In this document: piece by piece, positions 23,997 through 33,591 of the stretch | How positions within the stretch are numbered: the stretch's first letter is position 1 | Layout: every line of letters begins with the position of its first letter | Source of the DNA: Methylobacterium sp. NMS14P | Lineage (GTDB): Bacteria > Pseudomonadota > Alphaproteobacteria > Rhizobiales > Beijerinckiaceae | Direction of reading: 5' to 3' | Assembly: GCF_028583545.1 (NCBI RefSeq) | Contig: NZ_CP087106.1 | Span: forward strand, 744,001 to 808,000 | DNA length: 64,000 nt | The notes under the pieces: generated by a model | Told to the model about the DNA's origin: nothing | Seen by the model: only the letters and a program-made list of their open reading frames with translations | Database searches by the model: none | Program-made: the position numbers and the translations under genes

Positions 23997-25697
23997 TCAG
24001 GCGTCGAACAGCGAGCCCTGCCGCGTCGGGGCAGGGCGCGTGCCGGCCCGCTTGCCCGGCGTCGCCGACGGGGCCGCGCCGCCGCGACGTCCGGACCTCG
24101 CCGTCGGTGACGGATCGGCGGGCAGGGACGGGTCGGCCGTCCCGTCGGGCACGGCCGTCACGGTCCCGTCGGCGAATTGCAGGCTGAGCCGCTGCGCGGC
24201 CGCCGCCTCCGCGGCGCGACGGACGGGCAGACCGGCCGCATCGCGCACCAGCACGTAGCCGCGGTCGAGCACCGCGCGGTAGCTGAGCGAGCCGAGCAGG
24301 CCCGCCAGACCGTCGAGCCGGTCGCGCCGCCGCTCGATGCTGCGCGCGCCGGCCTGGCCGAGGCGCTCCGACAGGGCGAGAAGCCGGTCGGTGCGACGCG
24401 CCTGCAGCGCCCGGGCCCGTTCCAGGCTGGCCTCGCGCGCGACGACGAGGCGGCGCCCGAGCTGGATCAGGGCCTCGCCCTTGCGCTGGACGTCGTTGCG
24501 CAGGGCGTGGAGGGGCCGGTGGTCGATCCGCGCCAGCCGCGCGCGGGCGTTGGCGAGGGCCACGTCGGGCGAGCGACGGGCCATCCGGTCGAGCAGGAGC
24601 TGGAGCCGCGCCCGGTGGCGGCTCGCGCCCGCCGCCAGCGCCGGGGCGAGGCGCGCCTCGGCGAGGTCGAGCCGCTGGCGCTTGGCCGCCAGCAGGGCGT
24701 CGGCGCTCGGAAGGGCGCGTCCGAGGGCGCGCAGGTCCGAGCGGTCGCGGTCGATCCGGCGCCCGACCGCCCCCCTGCCGCGGGCCGACAGGTCCGCCAC
24801 CGTGGCGATCAGGTCGGCGCGGACCGGCACCGCCATCTCGGCGGCCCCCGTCGGCGTCGGCGCACGGCGATCGGAGACGTAGTCGATCAGCGTGGTGTCG
24901 GTCTCGTGACCGACCGCCGAGATCAGCGGGATCGCGCTCGCGAAGGCGGCGCGGACGACGCACTCCTCGTTGAAGGCCCAGAGGTCCTCGATCGAGCCGC
25001 CGCCGCGGGCCACGATGAGCACGTCCGGGCGCGGGATCGGGCCTTCGGCCGGGAGGGCGTTGAAGCCGCGGATCGCGGCCGCGACCTCCTCGGCCGCGCC
25101 GTCGCCCTGGACCCGCACCGGCCAGACCAGAACCGGCCGGGGAAAGCGGTCCTCCAGCCGGTGGAGGATGTCGCGGATCACCGCGCCGGTCGGCGAGGTG
25201 ACGACGCCGACCACCCGCGGCAGGTAGGGGATCGGCCGCTTGTGGTCCGGGGCGAAGAGGCCCTCGGCGGCGAGCTGCTTCTTGCGCTCCTCCAGGAGCG
25301 CCATCCAGGCGCCGAGCCCCGCGGGCTCCAGGCTCTCGATGACGATCTGGTACGAGGACTTGCCCGCGAAGGTCGTGATGCGGCCGGTGGCGACGACCTC
25401 CAGACCTTCCTGAGGCCGCTGGCGCAGGCGTCCGAACACGCCCTTCCAGACCACCGCGTCGATCCGTGCCTGCCCGTCCTTCAGGGAGAAATAGGCGTGG
25501 CCCGAGCCGTGCTGGCCGCGATACCCCGAGATCTCGCCGCGCAGCCGGACGTGTCCGAAGGCGTCCTCGAGAGTGCGCTTCAGGGCGCCCGCGAGCTCGC
25601 CCACCGACCATTCCGGCTGGTTGGCGTTGAGCACGCTGGTCGGCGGGATGTCCACCGCGGGCTGGGCTGCGGGGCGCGGGGGCGGCACGAGGGGCAT
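23997..25697 (-). CDS. xseA: Exodeoxyribonuclease VII large subunit
   Basis: XseA with the small subunit XseB degrades single-stranded DNA to oligonucleotides. The N-terminal OB domain ([40 protein letters not shown]) is followed by the nuclease domain motifs [58 protein letters not shown] and [18 protein letters not shown]. At 566 residues it is about 110 longer than the E. coli protein. A low-complexity Pro/Ser/Arg tail (about 500-560) ends in SLFDA. The tail and a short Pro-rich N-terminus explain the extra length. XseB is not adjacent. Confidence 0.93.
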   Translation of the reverse strand: MPLVPPPRPAAQPAVDIPPTSVLNANQPEWSVGELAGALKRTLEDAFGHVRLRGEISGYRGQHGSGHAYFSLKDGQARIDAVVWKGVFGRLRQRPQEGLEVVATGRITTFAGKSSYQIVIESLEPAGLGAWMALLEERKKQLAAEGLFAPDHKRPIPYLPRVVGVVTSPTGAVIRDILHRLEDRFPRPVLVWPVRVQGDGAAEEVAAAIRGFNALPAEGPIPRPDVLIVARGGGSIEDLWAFNEECVVRAAFASAIPLISAVGHETDTTLIDYVSDRRAPTPTGAAEMAVPVRADLIATVADLSARGRGAVGRRIDRDRSDLRALGRALPSADALLAAKRQRLDLAEARLAPALAAGASRHRARLQLLLDRMARRSPDVALANARARLARIDHRPLHALRNDVQRKGEALIQLGRRLVVAREASLERARALQARRTDRLLALSERLGQAGARSIERRRDRLDGLAGLLGSLSYRAVLDRGYVLVRDAAGLPVRRAAEAAAAQRLSLQFADGTVTAVPDGTADPSLPADPSPTARSGRRGGAAPSATPGKRAGTRPAPTRQGSLFDA

Positions 25698-25842
25698 GGC
25701 CGGACGCTAGGGGGCTCCGGCGAGACAGTCAAAGGGCCGCCGTGGAGACGGGCCCGTTCGGCAGGCGCCGCTCCGGCGGCACGTCCCGTGCCGAGCCGCC
25801 CGCGACAGCGGCGCCGCCTGTCCCATCGGCAGCGTCCGCCGC

Positions 25843-27315
25843 CTACTCCACGGCGAGCTCGCGCGGTCGGTCGGAGATCGCCACCGGCGGAACCAGCAGC
25901 GACAGGAGCAGGGTCAGCACCGCCACGGCGAACACCGTCCAGAACGTGCCGTGCAGCGCGTGCTGCAGGCCGCCGCGGATCGCCTCCTCGCCGGTCCCGA
26001 GGCTCGCCGGATCGTCGAGCAGGCGACGGAGCTGATCGGAGTTCACAGCCGGGCCGCTCGACGGGTTCGCGAGCCGGTAATTCAGCACGGCCCCGAGGAC
26101 GGTCGCGCCGAGGGTCGAGCCGAGGTTGCGCGAAAAGATGTTCGAGGCCGTCGCCGCCCCGCGCTGCGCCCAGGCGACGCTGTCCTGGATGATCACGATG
26201 GCGGCGGTGGACAGGAAGCCCATGCCGAGCCCCATCACGACCGAGCCGCAGGCCGCCACGACCGGGGAGGTGTCCGATCCGAGCGTCACGAAAGCGACCG
26301 CGCCGAGGGGCAGGAGCGTCGCGCCGACCAGCAGGATGGGGCGGAGGCCGAACCGCACGAAGCTGCGCGCCGCCGTGGTGGCGCCGATCGGCCAGCCGAG
26401 CACCATCAGGGTCAGGGTCAGGCCGGCGATCAGGGGCGATTGCCGCAGCACGCCCTGCACGTACATCGGCAGGAACGCCGTGAGCCCGATCACCGTCATG
26501 CCGGAGAGCAGCGTCGCGGTGTTGGCGGTCGCGATCGGGCGCTGCATCCACAGGCGGATGTCGAGCATCGGGTCCGGCGCGCGCCGCTCCTGGACGACGA
26601 ACAGGATCGCGGCCACCACGAAGGCCAGCGCCGGCCACAGGGCGGCCTCGGCGGACTCGCCCGCCTCGGTCAGCGCGATCATCAGCGCCGCGATGGCGGC
26701 GGTGAACAGGGCCGCGCCGATCGCGTCGATCTGGCGGGGTCGGCGCTCGACGCCCTCGTGGAGGAAGCGCAGGAACAGGCCGGCCGCGATCACGCCGATC
26801 GGCAGGTTGATCCAGAAGATCCAGGGCCAGCTCAGGTGGCCGATGATCAGGCCGCCGACCAGCGGTCCGGCCACCGACGAGATGCCCCAGACGCTGGCGA
26901 GGTAGCCTTGGACCCGGCCGCGTTCCCGCGCGGCGTACAGGTCGCCGACGACGGTCAGGCTCACCGGCTGGATCGCCCCGGCGCCGACGCCTTGGATGAG
27001 GCGGAACAGGATCAGCGAGGGCATCGACCACGCGAGCCCGCACAGGAGGGAGCCCGCCAGGAACACCGCGATGCCGAACAGCAGCACCGGCCGGCGCCCG
27101 TAGAGGTCCGAGAGCTTTCCGAACACCACCGTGGTGGCCGTCTGAGTCAGCAGGAAGGAGGCGAACACCCAGGCGTAGAGGTGGAGGTCGCCGAGTTGGC
27201 CGGCGATCTGCGGCATCGCCGTCGACACGATGGTCGCCTCTATGGCGATCATGAACATCGCCGCCATCACCGCGGCGAGGACCAGCGGGCGGCGCGTCTC
27301 AGCGGGTATCGGCAT
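25843..27315 (-). CDS. MFS multidrug efflux transporter, DHA2/EmrB-like
   Basis: The 490-residue inner-membrane antiporter has about 14 hydrophobic segments. Motifs include the helix-1 signature EATIVSTAMPQIAGQLGD, loop 2-3 GKLSDLYGRRPVLLFG (motif A) and the antiporter motif C region SVWGISSVAGPLVGG. This family exports drugs and toxic organics using the proton gradient. No TetR/MarR regulator or HlyD-type adaptor is adjacent. It would act alone in the inner membrane. The ATG at 27315 gives the expected short cytoplasmic N-terminus. Confidence 0.88.
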   Translation of the reverse strand: MPIPAETRRPLVLAAVMAAMFMIAIEATIVSTAMPQIAGQLGDLHLYAWVFASFLLTQTATTVVFGKLSDLYGRRPVLLFGIAVFLAGSLLCGLAWSMPSLILFRLIQGVGAGAIQPVSLTVVGDLYAARERGRVQGYLASVWGISSVAGPLVGGLIIGHLSWPWIFWINLPIGVIAAGLFLRFLHEGVERRPRQIDAIGAALFTAAIAALMIALTEAGESAEAALWPALAFVVAAILFVVQERRAPDPMLDIRLWMQRPIATANTATLLSGMTVIGLTAFLPMYVQGVLRQSPLIAGLTLTLMVLGWPIGATTAARSFVRFGLRPILLVGATLLPLGAVAFVTLGSDTSPVVAACGSVVMGLGMGFLSTAAIVIIQDSVAWAQRGAATASNIFSRNLGSTLGATVLGAVLNYRLANPSSGPAVNSDQLRRLLDDPASLGTGEEAIRGGLQHALHGTFWTVFAVAVLTLLLSLLVPPVAISDRPRELAVE

Positions 27316-27597
27316 GGACGCGGTTTAATCCCCGCGAACGTCTCAACCTAGCGATGAAACGCGCGCGATCCGTCCGCGAGCGCGAGAGCCGTGCGAGAAC
27401 GCACATGACCGGCCAGTCGATATCGGCGCTCGCCATGAGCTCCCTCCCGGCGCGGCCGATCGGGCGTCGAGCTTCTGGCCGCGTCATACCGGGGCCGCGG
27501 AGCGGAGCCCGGGATGACCGATCTGTTGCGAGAGCGTCGCGTCTCCCGGGAGCGACGCGCCGGCCTCGACCGGCAGACCCACGGGTCTCGGCCGCCG

Positions 27598-28914
27598 CTA
27601 CGCCTCCCTATCGGCGTCGAGGTCGCGCCCGCGCGTCTCGGGCAGCAGGAACGCGGCGATCGTCCCGACGAGGCTGAACGCGGCGAGGTAGTAGGCCGGC
27701 GCGAGCCGGTCGCCGGTGGCGGCGATCAGCCAGTTCACCACGTAGTTGGTGCTGCCGCCGAACACCGAGACGGAGACCGCGTAGACGATCGACAACCCGG
27801 CGCTGCGCACCGCCCGGGGCAGGGCCTCGGGGATGCCGACGATCACGGCCGCCGCGTTGATGGAGGACAGCGCCGAGAGCAGGAAGGTGACCGCGTAGAC
27901 GCTGGCGGCGCTCGGCGCTTGCACCACCCAGGCGAAGGCCGGGACCGCCAGGATCAAGATCAGCGCCCGCGGCCAGATCATCACGGGTCGCCGTCCGTAC
28001 CGGTCGGCCAGCCAGCCGCCGAGCAGCGGGAAGATCACCGAGGCGAGCCCGAGGGCGATCGGCACCGCCGTGGCGGCGGTCTCGCTCAGGCCGAGGGTCG
28101 CGCCGGCGAAGACGGGCATGTTGGTGCCGACCGCGTTCGACACGGTGGAGGCCGCGATGACCAGGAAGGTCAGGCCCAGCAGGCGGCCGTGCTCGCGCAG
28201 GAGCCGGCCGACCACCGCCATCGTCGAGGCCGCCGCGTGCGGATCCTCCTCGGCGCCGGCCGTCTCGGGCAGGTGACTGCGGATGACGAGGCCGACCGGC
28301 ACCACGCACAGGCCGAGGGCGAACATCAGCCGCCAGCCCCACTGCGCCATCGCCTGTTCGCCGACCGCGAGCGCCAGAGCGGTCGCGATGATCCCGGCGA
28401 ACAGGGCCGCGCAGCCTTGACTGGCGATCTGCCAGCTCGTCACGAAGCCGCGCCGGTCGGGGGGGGCGGCTTCCAGCAGGAAGGCCGTCGAGGGACCGAC
28501 CTCGCCGCCGAGGGCGAGGCCCTGCACGAGGCGGCCGGCGATGACGATGACCTGCGCCCAGCCGCCGATCGTCGCGTAGGAGGGGCAGGCGGCCAGCATG
28601 AGCATGCCGACGGCCATCAGCGCGATGGTGATCAGCATCGCGGGTTTTCGGCCGGCCCGGTCCGCGAAGGCGCCGATCAACACGCCGCCGATGGGCCGCA
28701 TGACGTAGCCGATGCCGAACAAAGCCAGGGATGCCAGCAGGCTGTGGGTCGGGTCGTTCGCCGGGAAGAAGGCCTCGCCGATCGGCTTGGCGAAGAAGGC
28801 GTAGACGGTGAAGTCGTAGAATTCGAGGGCGTTGCCGAGAACGACGGCCCCGACCGACTTGCGGTCGAGGGCGGGATGATGCGCGCCGGGATGCGGTGCG
28901 GTCCGGGCGTCCAT
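27598..28914 (-). CDS. MFS metabolite:H+ symporter (MHS family)
   Basis: The 438-residue transporter starts RKSVGAVVLGNALEFYDFTV, the signature of the MHS family of organic-acid and osmolyte:proton symporters (citrate, alpha-ketoglutarate, proline/betaine, tricarballylate types). FGIGYVMRPIGGVLIGAFAD and RAGRKPAMLI form motif A. GRLVQGLALGGEVGPST matches the helix-4 region of this family. About 12 helices are predicted. The substrate is unknown. The ATG overlaps the stop of the small upstream gene (TGATG), so the two are translationally coupled, an unusual pairing for a ribosome-hibernation-like protein. Confidence 0.88.
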   Translation of the reverse strand: MDARTAPHPGAHHPALDRKSVGAVVLGNALEFYDFTVYAFFAKPIGEAFFPANDPTHSLLASLALFGIGYVMRPIGGVLIGAFADRAGRKPAMLITIALMAVGMLMLAACPSYATIGGWAQVIVIAGRLVQGLALGGEVGPSTAFLLEAAPPDRRGFVTSWQIASQGCAALFAGIIATALALAVGEQAMAQWGWRLMFALGLCVVPVGLVIRSHLPETAGAEEDPHAAASTMAVVGRLLREHGRLLGLTFLVIAASTVSNAVGTNMPVFAGATLGLSETAATAVPIALGLASVIFPLLGGWLADRYGRRPVMIWPRALILILAVPAFAWVVQAPSAASVYAVTFLLSALSSINAAAVIVGIPEALPRAVRSAGLSIVYAVSVSVFGGSTNYVVNWLIAATGDRLAPAYYLAAFSLVGTIAAFLLPETRGRDLDADREA

Positions 28915-29120
28915 CAGCGGGCCGATCCGTCGACCGGGTGCTTGGCGAGACCGCCGGTCACGGGCGTCTCGCCCGATGCCAGGGCCTCGTCATAGCCGGA
29001 CAACCAGAGCGTGCGCGCTTCCGTCCCCTCCGCGTAGGGGCAGGCTTCCCGGGCCAGCCCCTTGGCGGGCGCGGCTCGGCCGAGGGCGCGGGCATCGAGG
29101 TCGTTCGGTGGCGTATCCAT
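28914..29120 (-). CDS. Ribosome modulation factor (Rmf)-like small protein
   Basis: This 68-residue protein contains ARALGRAAPAKGLAREACPY, then EGTEARTLWLSGYDEA, which matches the Rmf layout (small Gly/Ala helix, CPY, then R-x-x-WL-x-G-[WY]-x-EA). Rmf binds near the 16S anti-Shine-Dalgarno region and dimerises 70S ribosomes in stationary phase; the related CrpP protein was reported for quinolone modification. The ATG at 29120 follows a GGAG about 10 bases upstream. The remaining C-terminal tail is not conserved in Rmf as I know it. Assignment to the family is by motif; function is inferred. Confidence 0.7.
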   Translation of the reverse strand: MDTPPNDLDARALGRAAPAKGLAREACPYAEGTEARTLWLSGYDEALASGETPVTGGLAKHPVDGSAR

Positions 29121-29187
29121 TCGGGCGCAGCTCCGTTCCGGTGGGCTGCGGCGCGATGTAGGGCGCGGAACGCGCCCGTCGCCGATC

Positions 29188-29445
29188 TCAGTGACGCGTC
29201 GAGTTCTCGTCCGCGGGCAGCGCCACGGCCTCGCTGAACGGGAATTCCAGCACGATCTCGCCGGCGTCATCCGTGACCACGAGGCACGCGGTCATCAGAC
29301 GGGCCTGATCCTGGGGCTGGCGCAGGGCGGCGCGGATCGTCTCCCGCGCCGCCTCCCAGGCCGCGTCCGGATCCCGCAGCTCGATCCCGGTCGGGTCGGA
29401 GATGACGTCCTCGCCGATCTGCGTGTGGAAGAAGTAGCGCGGCAT
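29188..29445 (-). CDS. DUF6894-type small protein
   Basis: The 85-residue protein MPRYFFHTQIGEDVISDPTG, then ELRDPDAAWEAARETIRAAL, and a C-terminal VVTDDAGEIVLEFPFSEAV fits the DUF6894 family of small proteins found in many copies in Rhizobiales. Family members have no established function. The beta-alpha-beta layout suggests a compact globular cytoplasmic protein. I start at the ATG at 29445, which gives the family's MPRYFFH beginning; a longer version to 29472 would add nine non-conserved residues. Confidence 0.75.
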   Translation of the reverse strand: MPRYFFHTQIGEDVISDPTGIELRDPDAAWEAARETIRAALRQPQDQARLMTACLVVTDDAGEIVLEFPFSEAVALPADENSTRH

Positions 29446-29555
29446 GGCCTTCACCGTTGCGGGGGGCGCCACCCGGGGCGGAGCAGCCCGTTACAGGTGG
29501 TGACGGCCGCGCGTCGGACCAGACCGCGGCGCGATCGGCCCCGTGGCGTCGCCCC

Positions 29556-29819
29556 TCAGCCGTTCGCGGCCCGTGCGTCCGGCGCGGACGGGACCGGGCG
29601 GAGCGTCCGGACTTGGCCGGTCACACCGCCGGCGCGATGCTGCTTCTCCATCGCCATGAGCGGCCGCAGCTCGGGCTCGGCGAAATCCAGGAGCTTGGCG
29701 TTGCGCCAGCGCGGCTTGCCGGAGCCGCGGCCGAACCAGCGGGGGCGCTCCTCCTCGACCAGGAGCACCAGCCGCCCCGTCCAGGTCTTCCGGAACCAGA
29801 AACGCCCTGTCAGAGACAT
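29556..29819 (-). CDS. Small hypothetical protein, 87 residues
   Basis: No family is recognised. The protein begins MSLTGRFWFRKTWTGRLVLL and contains an aromatic/basic stretch (RPRWFGRGSGKPRWRNAKLL) that looks like a real conserved small protein more than an antisense reading, because Trp and Phe are frequent and Arg runs are broken up. No signal peptide or membrane helix is seen. The ATG at 29819 follows GGATGGGACG. It is separated by about 110 bp from the DUF6894 gene on the same strand. Confidence 0.55.
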   Translation of the reverse strand: MSLTGRFWFRKTWTGRLVLLVEEERPRWFGRGSGKPRWRNAKLLDFAEPELRPLMAMEKQHRAGGVTGQVRTLRPVPSAPDARAANG

Positions 29820-29956
29820 CGTCCCATCCTCGCCGTCAGCCGCCCCCGGTCTGGCCGCCTCAATAGCGAACTTGGCCGTTCGCGTACTGATTGAAGACGC
29901 GGGGTTTCCGGCGCACCACCGATATCCACAAGCCTCGCGAAGGCCCCGGGATGCGC

Positions 29957-30196
29957 TCAGTGCGCGATGTGCCGGACCGACAGTGCCAGCACGACGAGCC
30001 AGACGAGCCCCGCGAGACCGAACACGAACCCGCGGAGGATCGCCGTCTCGAGCGCGGCGTGCGCGGAGCGCGGCTTCGGCGCCCGTGGCGCGCCGGCCGT
30101 CCGCGAGAACGCCGGACGCGCCCGGACCGGGCGCTGCTCCGGCACGGCGAGCAGGCGCGTCAGGCTGTCGGGGAGCGGTCTCGGGTCGGGCTGCAC
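29957..30196 (-). CDS. Small hypothetical protein with one C-terminal membrane helix
   Basis: From a GTG at 30196 this gives 79 residues: a Pro/Arg-rich cytoplasmic part and a hydrophobic segment ILRGFVFGLAGLVWLVVLAL near the C-terminus ending SVRHIAH, a tail-anchored topology. No family is recognised and the start is uncertain, since no strong ribosome site is visible. The convincing membrane helix is the main reason to list it. Confidence 0.4.
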   Translation of the reverse strand: MQPDPRPLPDSLTRLLAVPEQRPVRARPAFSRTAGAPRAPKPRSAHAALETAILRGFVFGLAGLVWLVVLALSVRHIAH

Positions 30197-30344
30197 GGCA
30201 GCCGCGAGCCTAGCGGGTCGCGCGCCCGCGCGGCAAGCCGCGCGGGGCATGAGCGGGCTCGCGGCAGCGGACCGATTTGTCGCGCACTGACCCCATGCTA
30301 CAGCTCGACCTCGGGGCGGCCAGTCAGCCCGTCGGTCCGCGCGC

Positions 30345-31361
30345 ATGTCCCTGCCACCTGTTCTGATCACCGGCGTCGCCGGCTTCATCGGGAACCAGCT
30401 CGCCCTGCGCCTCCTCGAGGCCGGCCAGCAGGTCGTCGGCCTGGACAGCGTCAACGCCTACTACGACGTGCGGCTCAAGGAAGCCCGGCTGCGGCGCCTC
30501 GCGGGCTTTCCGGGCTACAGCTTCGCGCGCCTCGACCTCGCCGACCGGGACGGGCTCGACGGGCTGTTCCGCCGCCACGCGTTCCGCACGGTGATCCACC
30601 TCGCCGCCCAGGCCGGCGTGCGCTACTCGCTCACCGATCCGCACGCCTACGCGGCGAGCAACCTCGTCGGCTTCCTGAACATCCTCGAGGCCTGCCGCCA
30701 CGGCGGTGTGGGGCACTTGCTCTACGCCTCATCCAGTTCCGTCTACGGCGGCGTCACGGCAATGCCGTTCTCGGTGCATCAGAACGTCGACCATCCGCTC
30801 AGCCTGTACGCCGCGACCAAGAAGGCGAACGAGCTGATGGCGCACAGCTACAGCCACCTCTACGGCCTGCCGACCACGGGCCTGCGCTTCTTCACCGTCT
30901 ACGGCCCCTGGGGCCGGCCCGACATGGCGCTGTACCTGTTCACCCGCGCCATCCTGGCGGGCGAGCCGATCCGCGTGTTCAACGAGGGGCGGATGCTCCG
31001 GGACTTCACCTACATCGACGACATTGTCGCGGGGATCCGGGCCCTGGCCGAGCGGCCGGCCGCGCCGGACCCCGCGTGGAGCGGCGCGGCGCCGGATCCC
31101 GGCACGAGTTCCGCGCCCTACCGGATCTACAACATCGGCAACAACGAACCGGTGGCTCTCCTCGAGATGATCGCACTCCTCGAGGACGCGCTGGGCCGCA
31201 AGGCGGAGAAGATCCTCCTGCCGATGCAGCCCGGCGACGTCCCTGCGACCTACGCCGACATCGACGACCTCGTGCGGGACGCCGGCTTCCGGCCCGCCAC
31301 ACCGTTGAAGACGGGGATCGGGCACTTCGTCGACTGGTATCGGACCTATCACGGCGTCTGA
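30345..31361 (+). CDS. NAD-dependent sugar-nucleotide epimerase, UDP-glucuronate 4-epimerase-like
   Basis: The 338-residue short-chain dehydrogenase/reductase uses bound NAD to invert C4 of a UDP-sugar, probably UDP-glucuronate to UDP-galacturonate for surface polysaccharide or LPS. It has the Rossmann motif [13 protein letters not shown] (8-20), the catalytic YAATK (Y155, K159), a Ser triad region [10 protein letters not shown], and the UGE-type block [20 protein letters not shown]. The C-terminal substrate loop [15 protein letters not shown] is typical. No other polysaccharide genes are adjacent, so its pathway is inferred from family. Confidence 0.87.
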   Translation: MSLPPVLITGVAGFIGNQLALRLLEAGQQVVGLDSVNAYYDVRLKEARLRRLAGFPGYSFARLDLADRDGLDGLFRRHAFRTVIHLAAQAGVRYSLTDPHAYAASNLVGFLNILEACRHGGVGHLLYASSSSVYGGVTAMPFSVHQNVDHPLSLYAATKKANELMAHSYSHLYGLPTTGLRFFTVYGPWGRPDMALYLFTRAILAGEPIRVFNEGRMLRDFTYIDDIVAGIRALAERPAAPDPAWSGAAPDPGTSSAPYRIYNIGNNEPVALLEMIALLEDALGRKAEKILLPMQPGDVPATYADIDDLVRDAGFRPATPLKTGIGHFVDWYRTYHGV

Positions 31362-31571
31362 GGGGACTTCGCCGCGGCCGTCCCACGGAGCCAATCCGAT
31401 CACGCGGTGTTGAGTGAGGCGGCGACCTAGAACGGGCGCAGATCCGCCCGCGCGGCGCGGCTAGCCCAGACTAGGCCGTTGCGCGCGCCGGGCGGATTCA
31501 TTTAGAGCTGTTCCAGGCAGGCGAGCTCTGCCCGCATCGCTGCCGCAGCGGCGGCCAACAGGAGGAAATCC

Positions 31572-31937
31572 ATGCGTTCACTCGTTTTCGGCGCCGTCCT
31601 TGCCGTTGTCATGCCTCTCGCCGCGCAGGCCCAGGAGGCCGGCGACGCCGCCGCCGGCGAGAAGGCGTTCGCCCCCTGCAAGGCGTGCCACAACTTCCAG
31701 AAGAACGGCGTGGGTCCCGACCTGAAGGGCGTCGTCGGCCGCAAGGCGGGCACCTACGAGGGCTACAACTACTCCGCCGCCCTGAAGAACTCCGGCATCA
31801 CCTGGGACGAGGCCAACCTGCACGAGTGGCTGAAGAACCCGAAGACGAAGGTGCCGGGCACCAAGATGATCTTCCAGGGTTACCCCGACGACAAGAAGAT
31901 CAACGACGTCATCGCCTACCTCAAGACGCAGTCCTGA
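31572..31937 (+). CDS. Class I cytochrome c (mitochondrial/c2 type)
   Basis: The 121-residue periplasmic electron carrier has a signal peptide (LVFGAVLAVVMPLAAQA, cleavage near residue 20) and one heme site CKACH (C36, C39, H40) with a distal Met at about M99 in PGTKMIFQG. The sequence around it (NGVGPDLKGVVGRKAGTYEG, YNYSAALKNSGITWDE) is very close to c2/mitochondrial-type cytochromes. A strong AGGAGGAAA ribosome site lies 6 bases before the ATG, which suggests abundant expression. It may carry electrons from methanol or other dehydrogenases or bc1 to the oxidase. A hairpin terminator follows. Confidence 0.93.
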   Translation: MRSLVFGAVLAVVMPLAAQAQEAGDAAAGEKAFAPCKACHNFQKNGVGPDLKGVVGRKAGTYEGYNYSAALKNSGITWDEANLHEWLKNPKTKVPGTKMIFQGYPDDKKINDVIAYLKTQS

Positions 31938-31960
31938 GACGCCCACCTGCGCGAACAGAC

Positions 31961-31984
31961 GGGAGCGGCCACCCGGCCGCTCCC
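31961..31984. terminator. Shared hairpin between convergent cytochrome c and ohrR genes
   Basis: A perfect 10-bp stem (GGGAGCGGCC, 31961-31970, with 31975-31984) and a 4-base loop ACCC lie between two convergent stop codons. It has no T run on either strand. The position suits a bidirectional terminator. Confidence 0.6.
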
Positions 31985-32002
31985 GGCCCGGGCGCGCCGA
32001 CC

Positions 32003-32521
32003 CTATTCGGGCATAAGTCCGGCCTGCAGGCTCAGCCTGAGGGTGACGAGGTCGTGAAGCAGGTCCTTGCGGCCCTGGATATCGAGACCGGTCATGCCGC
32101 CCGCCTCGTCCGGCAAGCAGGCGAGTTCGTCGCGCAGGGCCTCGCCGGCGGCGGTGAGGAAGATGCTGACCTGACGCTCGTCGACCCGGTCGCGGGCGCG
32201 GCGCACCCGCCCGGACGCTTCGAGACGCTTCAGGAGCGGTGTCAGCGTCCCCGAATCTAGGAACAGGCGGTTCCCGATCTCCTTGACCGACAAGCCGTCC
32301 TGCTCCCACAAAACCAGCAGGACGAGGTATTGCGGGTAGGTCAGCTCGTGACGCCCGAGGAGGTTGCGGTAGGCGCGACCGAAGGCGTGCGCGGCGGCGT
32401 AGACCGCGAAGCACAGCTGGTTGTCGAGGCGCTGCCGTTCCTGCTGGGAAAGCTGGTCGGCACGCGAGTGCCCCGCCCGATCCGGCTCGATGCCGACCTG
32501 CGAGGCCGTGGGGCCTGACAT
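32003..32521 (-). CDS. ohrR: OhrR-type MarR-family peroxide-sensing repressor
   Basis: This 172-residue repressor senses organic hydroperoxides through one reactive cysteine. The sensing Cys is C37 in [18 protein letters not shown], the standard OhrR position, although an extra 20-residue N-terminus shifts numbering. The winged helix is [20 protein letters not shown], then [20 protein letters not shown] and [18 protein letters not shown]. Its usual target, the ohr peroxidase gene, is not adjacent. The upstream 129 bp is AT-rich and contains TTAG-N8-CTAA (32579-32594) and TATACAATT (32598-32606), weak operator candidates for autoregulation. Confidence 0.87.
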   Translation of the reverse strand: MSGPTASQVGIEPDRAGHSRADQLSQQERQRLDNQLCFAVYAAAHAFGRAYRNLLGRHELTYPQYLVLLVLWEQDGLSVKEIGNRLFLDSGTLTPLLKRLEASGRVRRARDRVDERQVSIFLTAAGEALRDELACLPDEAGGMTGLDIQGRKDLLHDLVTLRLSLQAGLMPE

Positions 32522-32650
32522 AGGAAAACTCTCTCTGGTAAAGGCGGGCTCGCGTACCGGTATGGCGAGGGGCTACTCTTAGGCAGTTCGCTAAACCTAT
32601 ACAATTGGGGCGACCCACGAGGAGTTGCCACACGTTCCGCGCGGTACCGC

Positions 32651-33559
32651 TCAACGATCCATCAGCGGATGCAGATCGCGGACCATCGCCTTCAGGCGCT
32701 CGTCCAGCACGTGCGTGTAGATCTGCGTCGTCGAGATGTCGGCATGGCCGAGGAGCTCTTGGACGATGCGCAGGTCGGCGCCGTTCTGCAGGAGGTGACT
32801 GGCGAAGGCGTGGCGGAGCACGTGGGGGCTCACGCGGTCCGAGTGAAGGCCCGCCGACGCGGCCAGCACCTTGAGATCGCGGGCGAAGGCCTGCCGGGTG
32901 AGATAGCCGGTGTCGCTGTCGGCCGGAAACAGCCACGGGGACTCCTCCGGCACGGCCGGAAGATGTGTCGCCATGGCGGCGCGGGCCGCCTCGGTCAGGG
33001 GCACCAGGCGCTCGCGTCCGCCCTTGCCCTTGACGATGAGGTAGCGCTCGCGACTCGCGCCGGCCGTGCGGGGCAGGGCGACCAGCTCCGAGACGCGCAG
33101 GCCCGTGGCGTAGAGCAGCTCGAGCAGGCACACCATCCGGCGCGCCCGTCGGGCCGGTCCCGGCGGTTGAGCGGCGCTGGCGGCGGCCTGCGCCGTGGCG
33201 AGCAGCCGGTCGACCTCCGCGATGGACAGCACCTTGGGGAGCGCGCGCGCCCGGCGCGGCCCGGACACCGCGACGCTCGGATCGCTCTCGGCACCGCCCT
33301 CGGCGTACAGGAATTTGTGGAAACCGCGCACGCAGGACAGGCGCCGCGCCGCCGAGGACGCCTTGAGGCCCCGCGTCTCGAGATCGATCAGGAAGGCCCG
33401 CAGCGTGCCGGCCCCGACGTCGCCGAGGGCCGTGCCCGAGCGCGCGAGATAGTCGAGGTAGTCGTCCAGGTCCCGTCGGTAGGCGCTCAGGGTGTTGAGG
33501 CCGGCACCGCGCTCGGCGGCCAGCATGTCGAGGTACTCGGCGACCTCGGGACGGGGCAT
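32651..33559 (-). CDS. xerD: Tyrosine recombinase XerD
   Basis: XerD with XerC resolves chromosome dimers at dif. The 302-residue reading has the core-binding domain (SAYRRDLDDYLDYL) and the catalytic set: R155 in ATGLRVSELVAL, a Lys in VKGKGGRERLVP, HxxR H246/R249 in SPHVLRHAFASHLL, H272 in LGHADISTTQIYTHV, and nucleophile Y281. The housekeeping context and full catalytic set argue for XerD rather than a phage integrase. An in-frame TTG at 33595 overlaps the upstream small gene's stop (TTGA) and would add 12 residues; either start is possible. Confidence 0.9.
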   Translation of the reverse strand: MPRPEVAEYLDMLAAERGAGLNTLSAYRRDLDDYLDYLARSGTALGDVGAGTLRAFLIDLETRGLKASSAARRLSCVRGFHKFLYAEGGAESDPSVAVSGPRRARALPKVLSIAEVDRLLATAQAAASAAQPPGPARRARRMVCLLELLYATGLRVSELVALPRTAGASRERYLIVKGKGGRERLVPLTEAARAAMATHLPAVPEESPWLFPADSDTGYLTRQAFARDLKVLAASAGLHSDRVSPHVLRHAFASHLLQNGADLRIVQELLGHADISTTQIYTHVLDERLKAMVRDLHPLMDR

Positions 33560-33591
33560 CCGGGCGGCGTCGCCGCCGCCCTCCGACCCGC

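Noticed and set aside
32651..33559. Tyrosine recombinase as a mobile-element integrase
   Set aside because: It is a full-length XerD with housekeeping neighbours (aroK, aroB); no attachment-site repeats, phage or transposon genes are near, and the tRNA-Thr 2.3 kb away has no duplicated 3' end.
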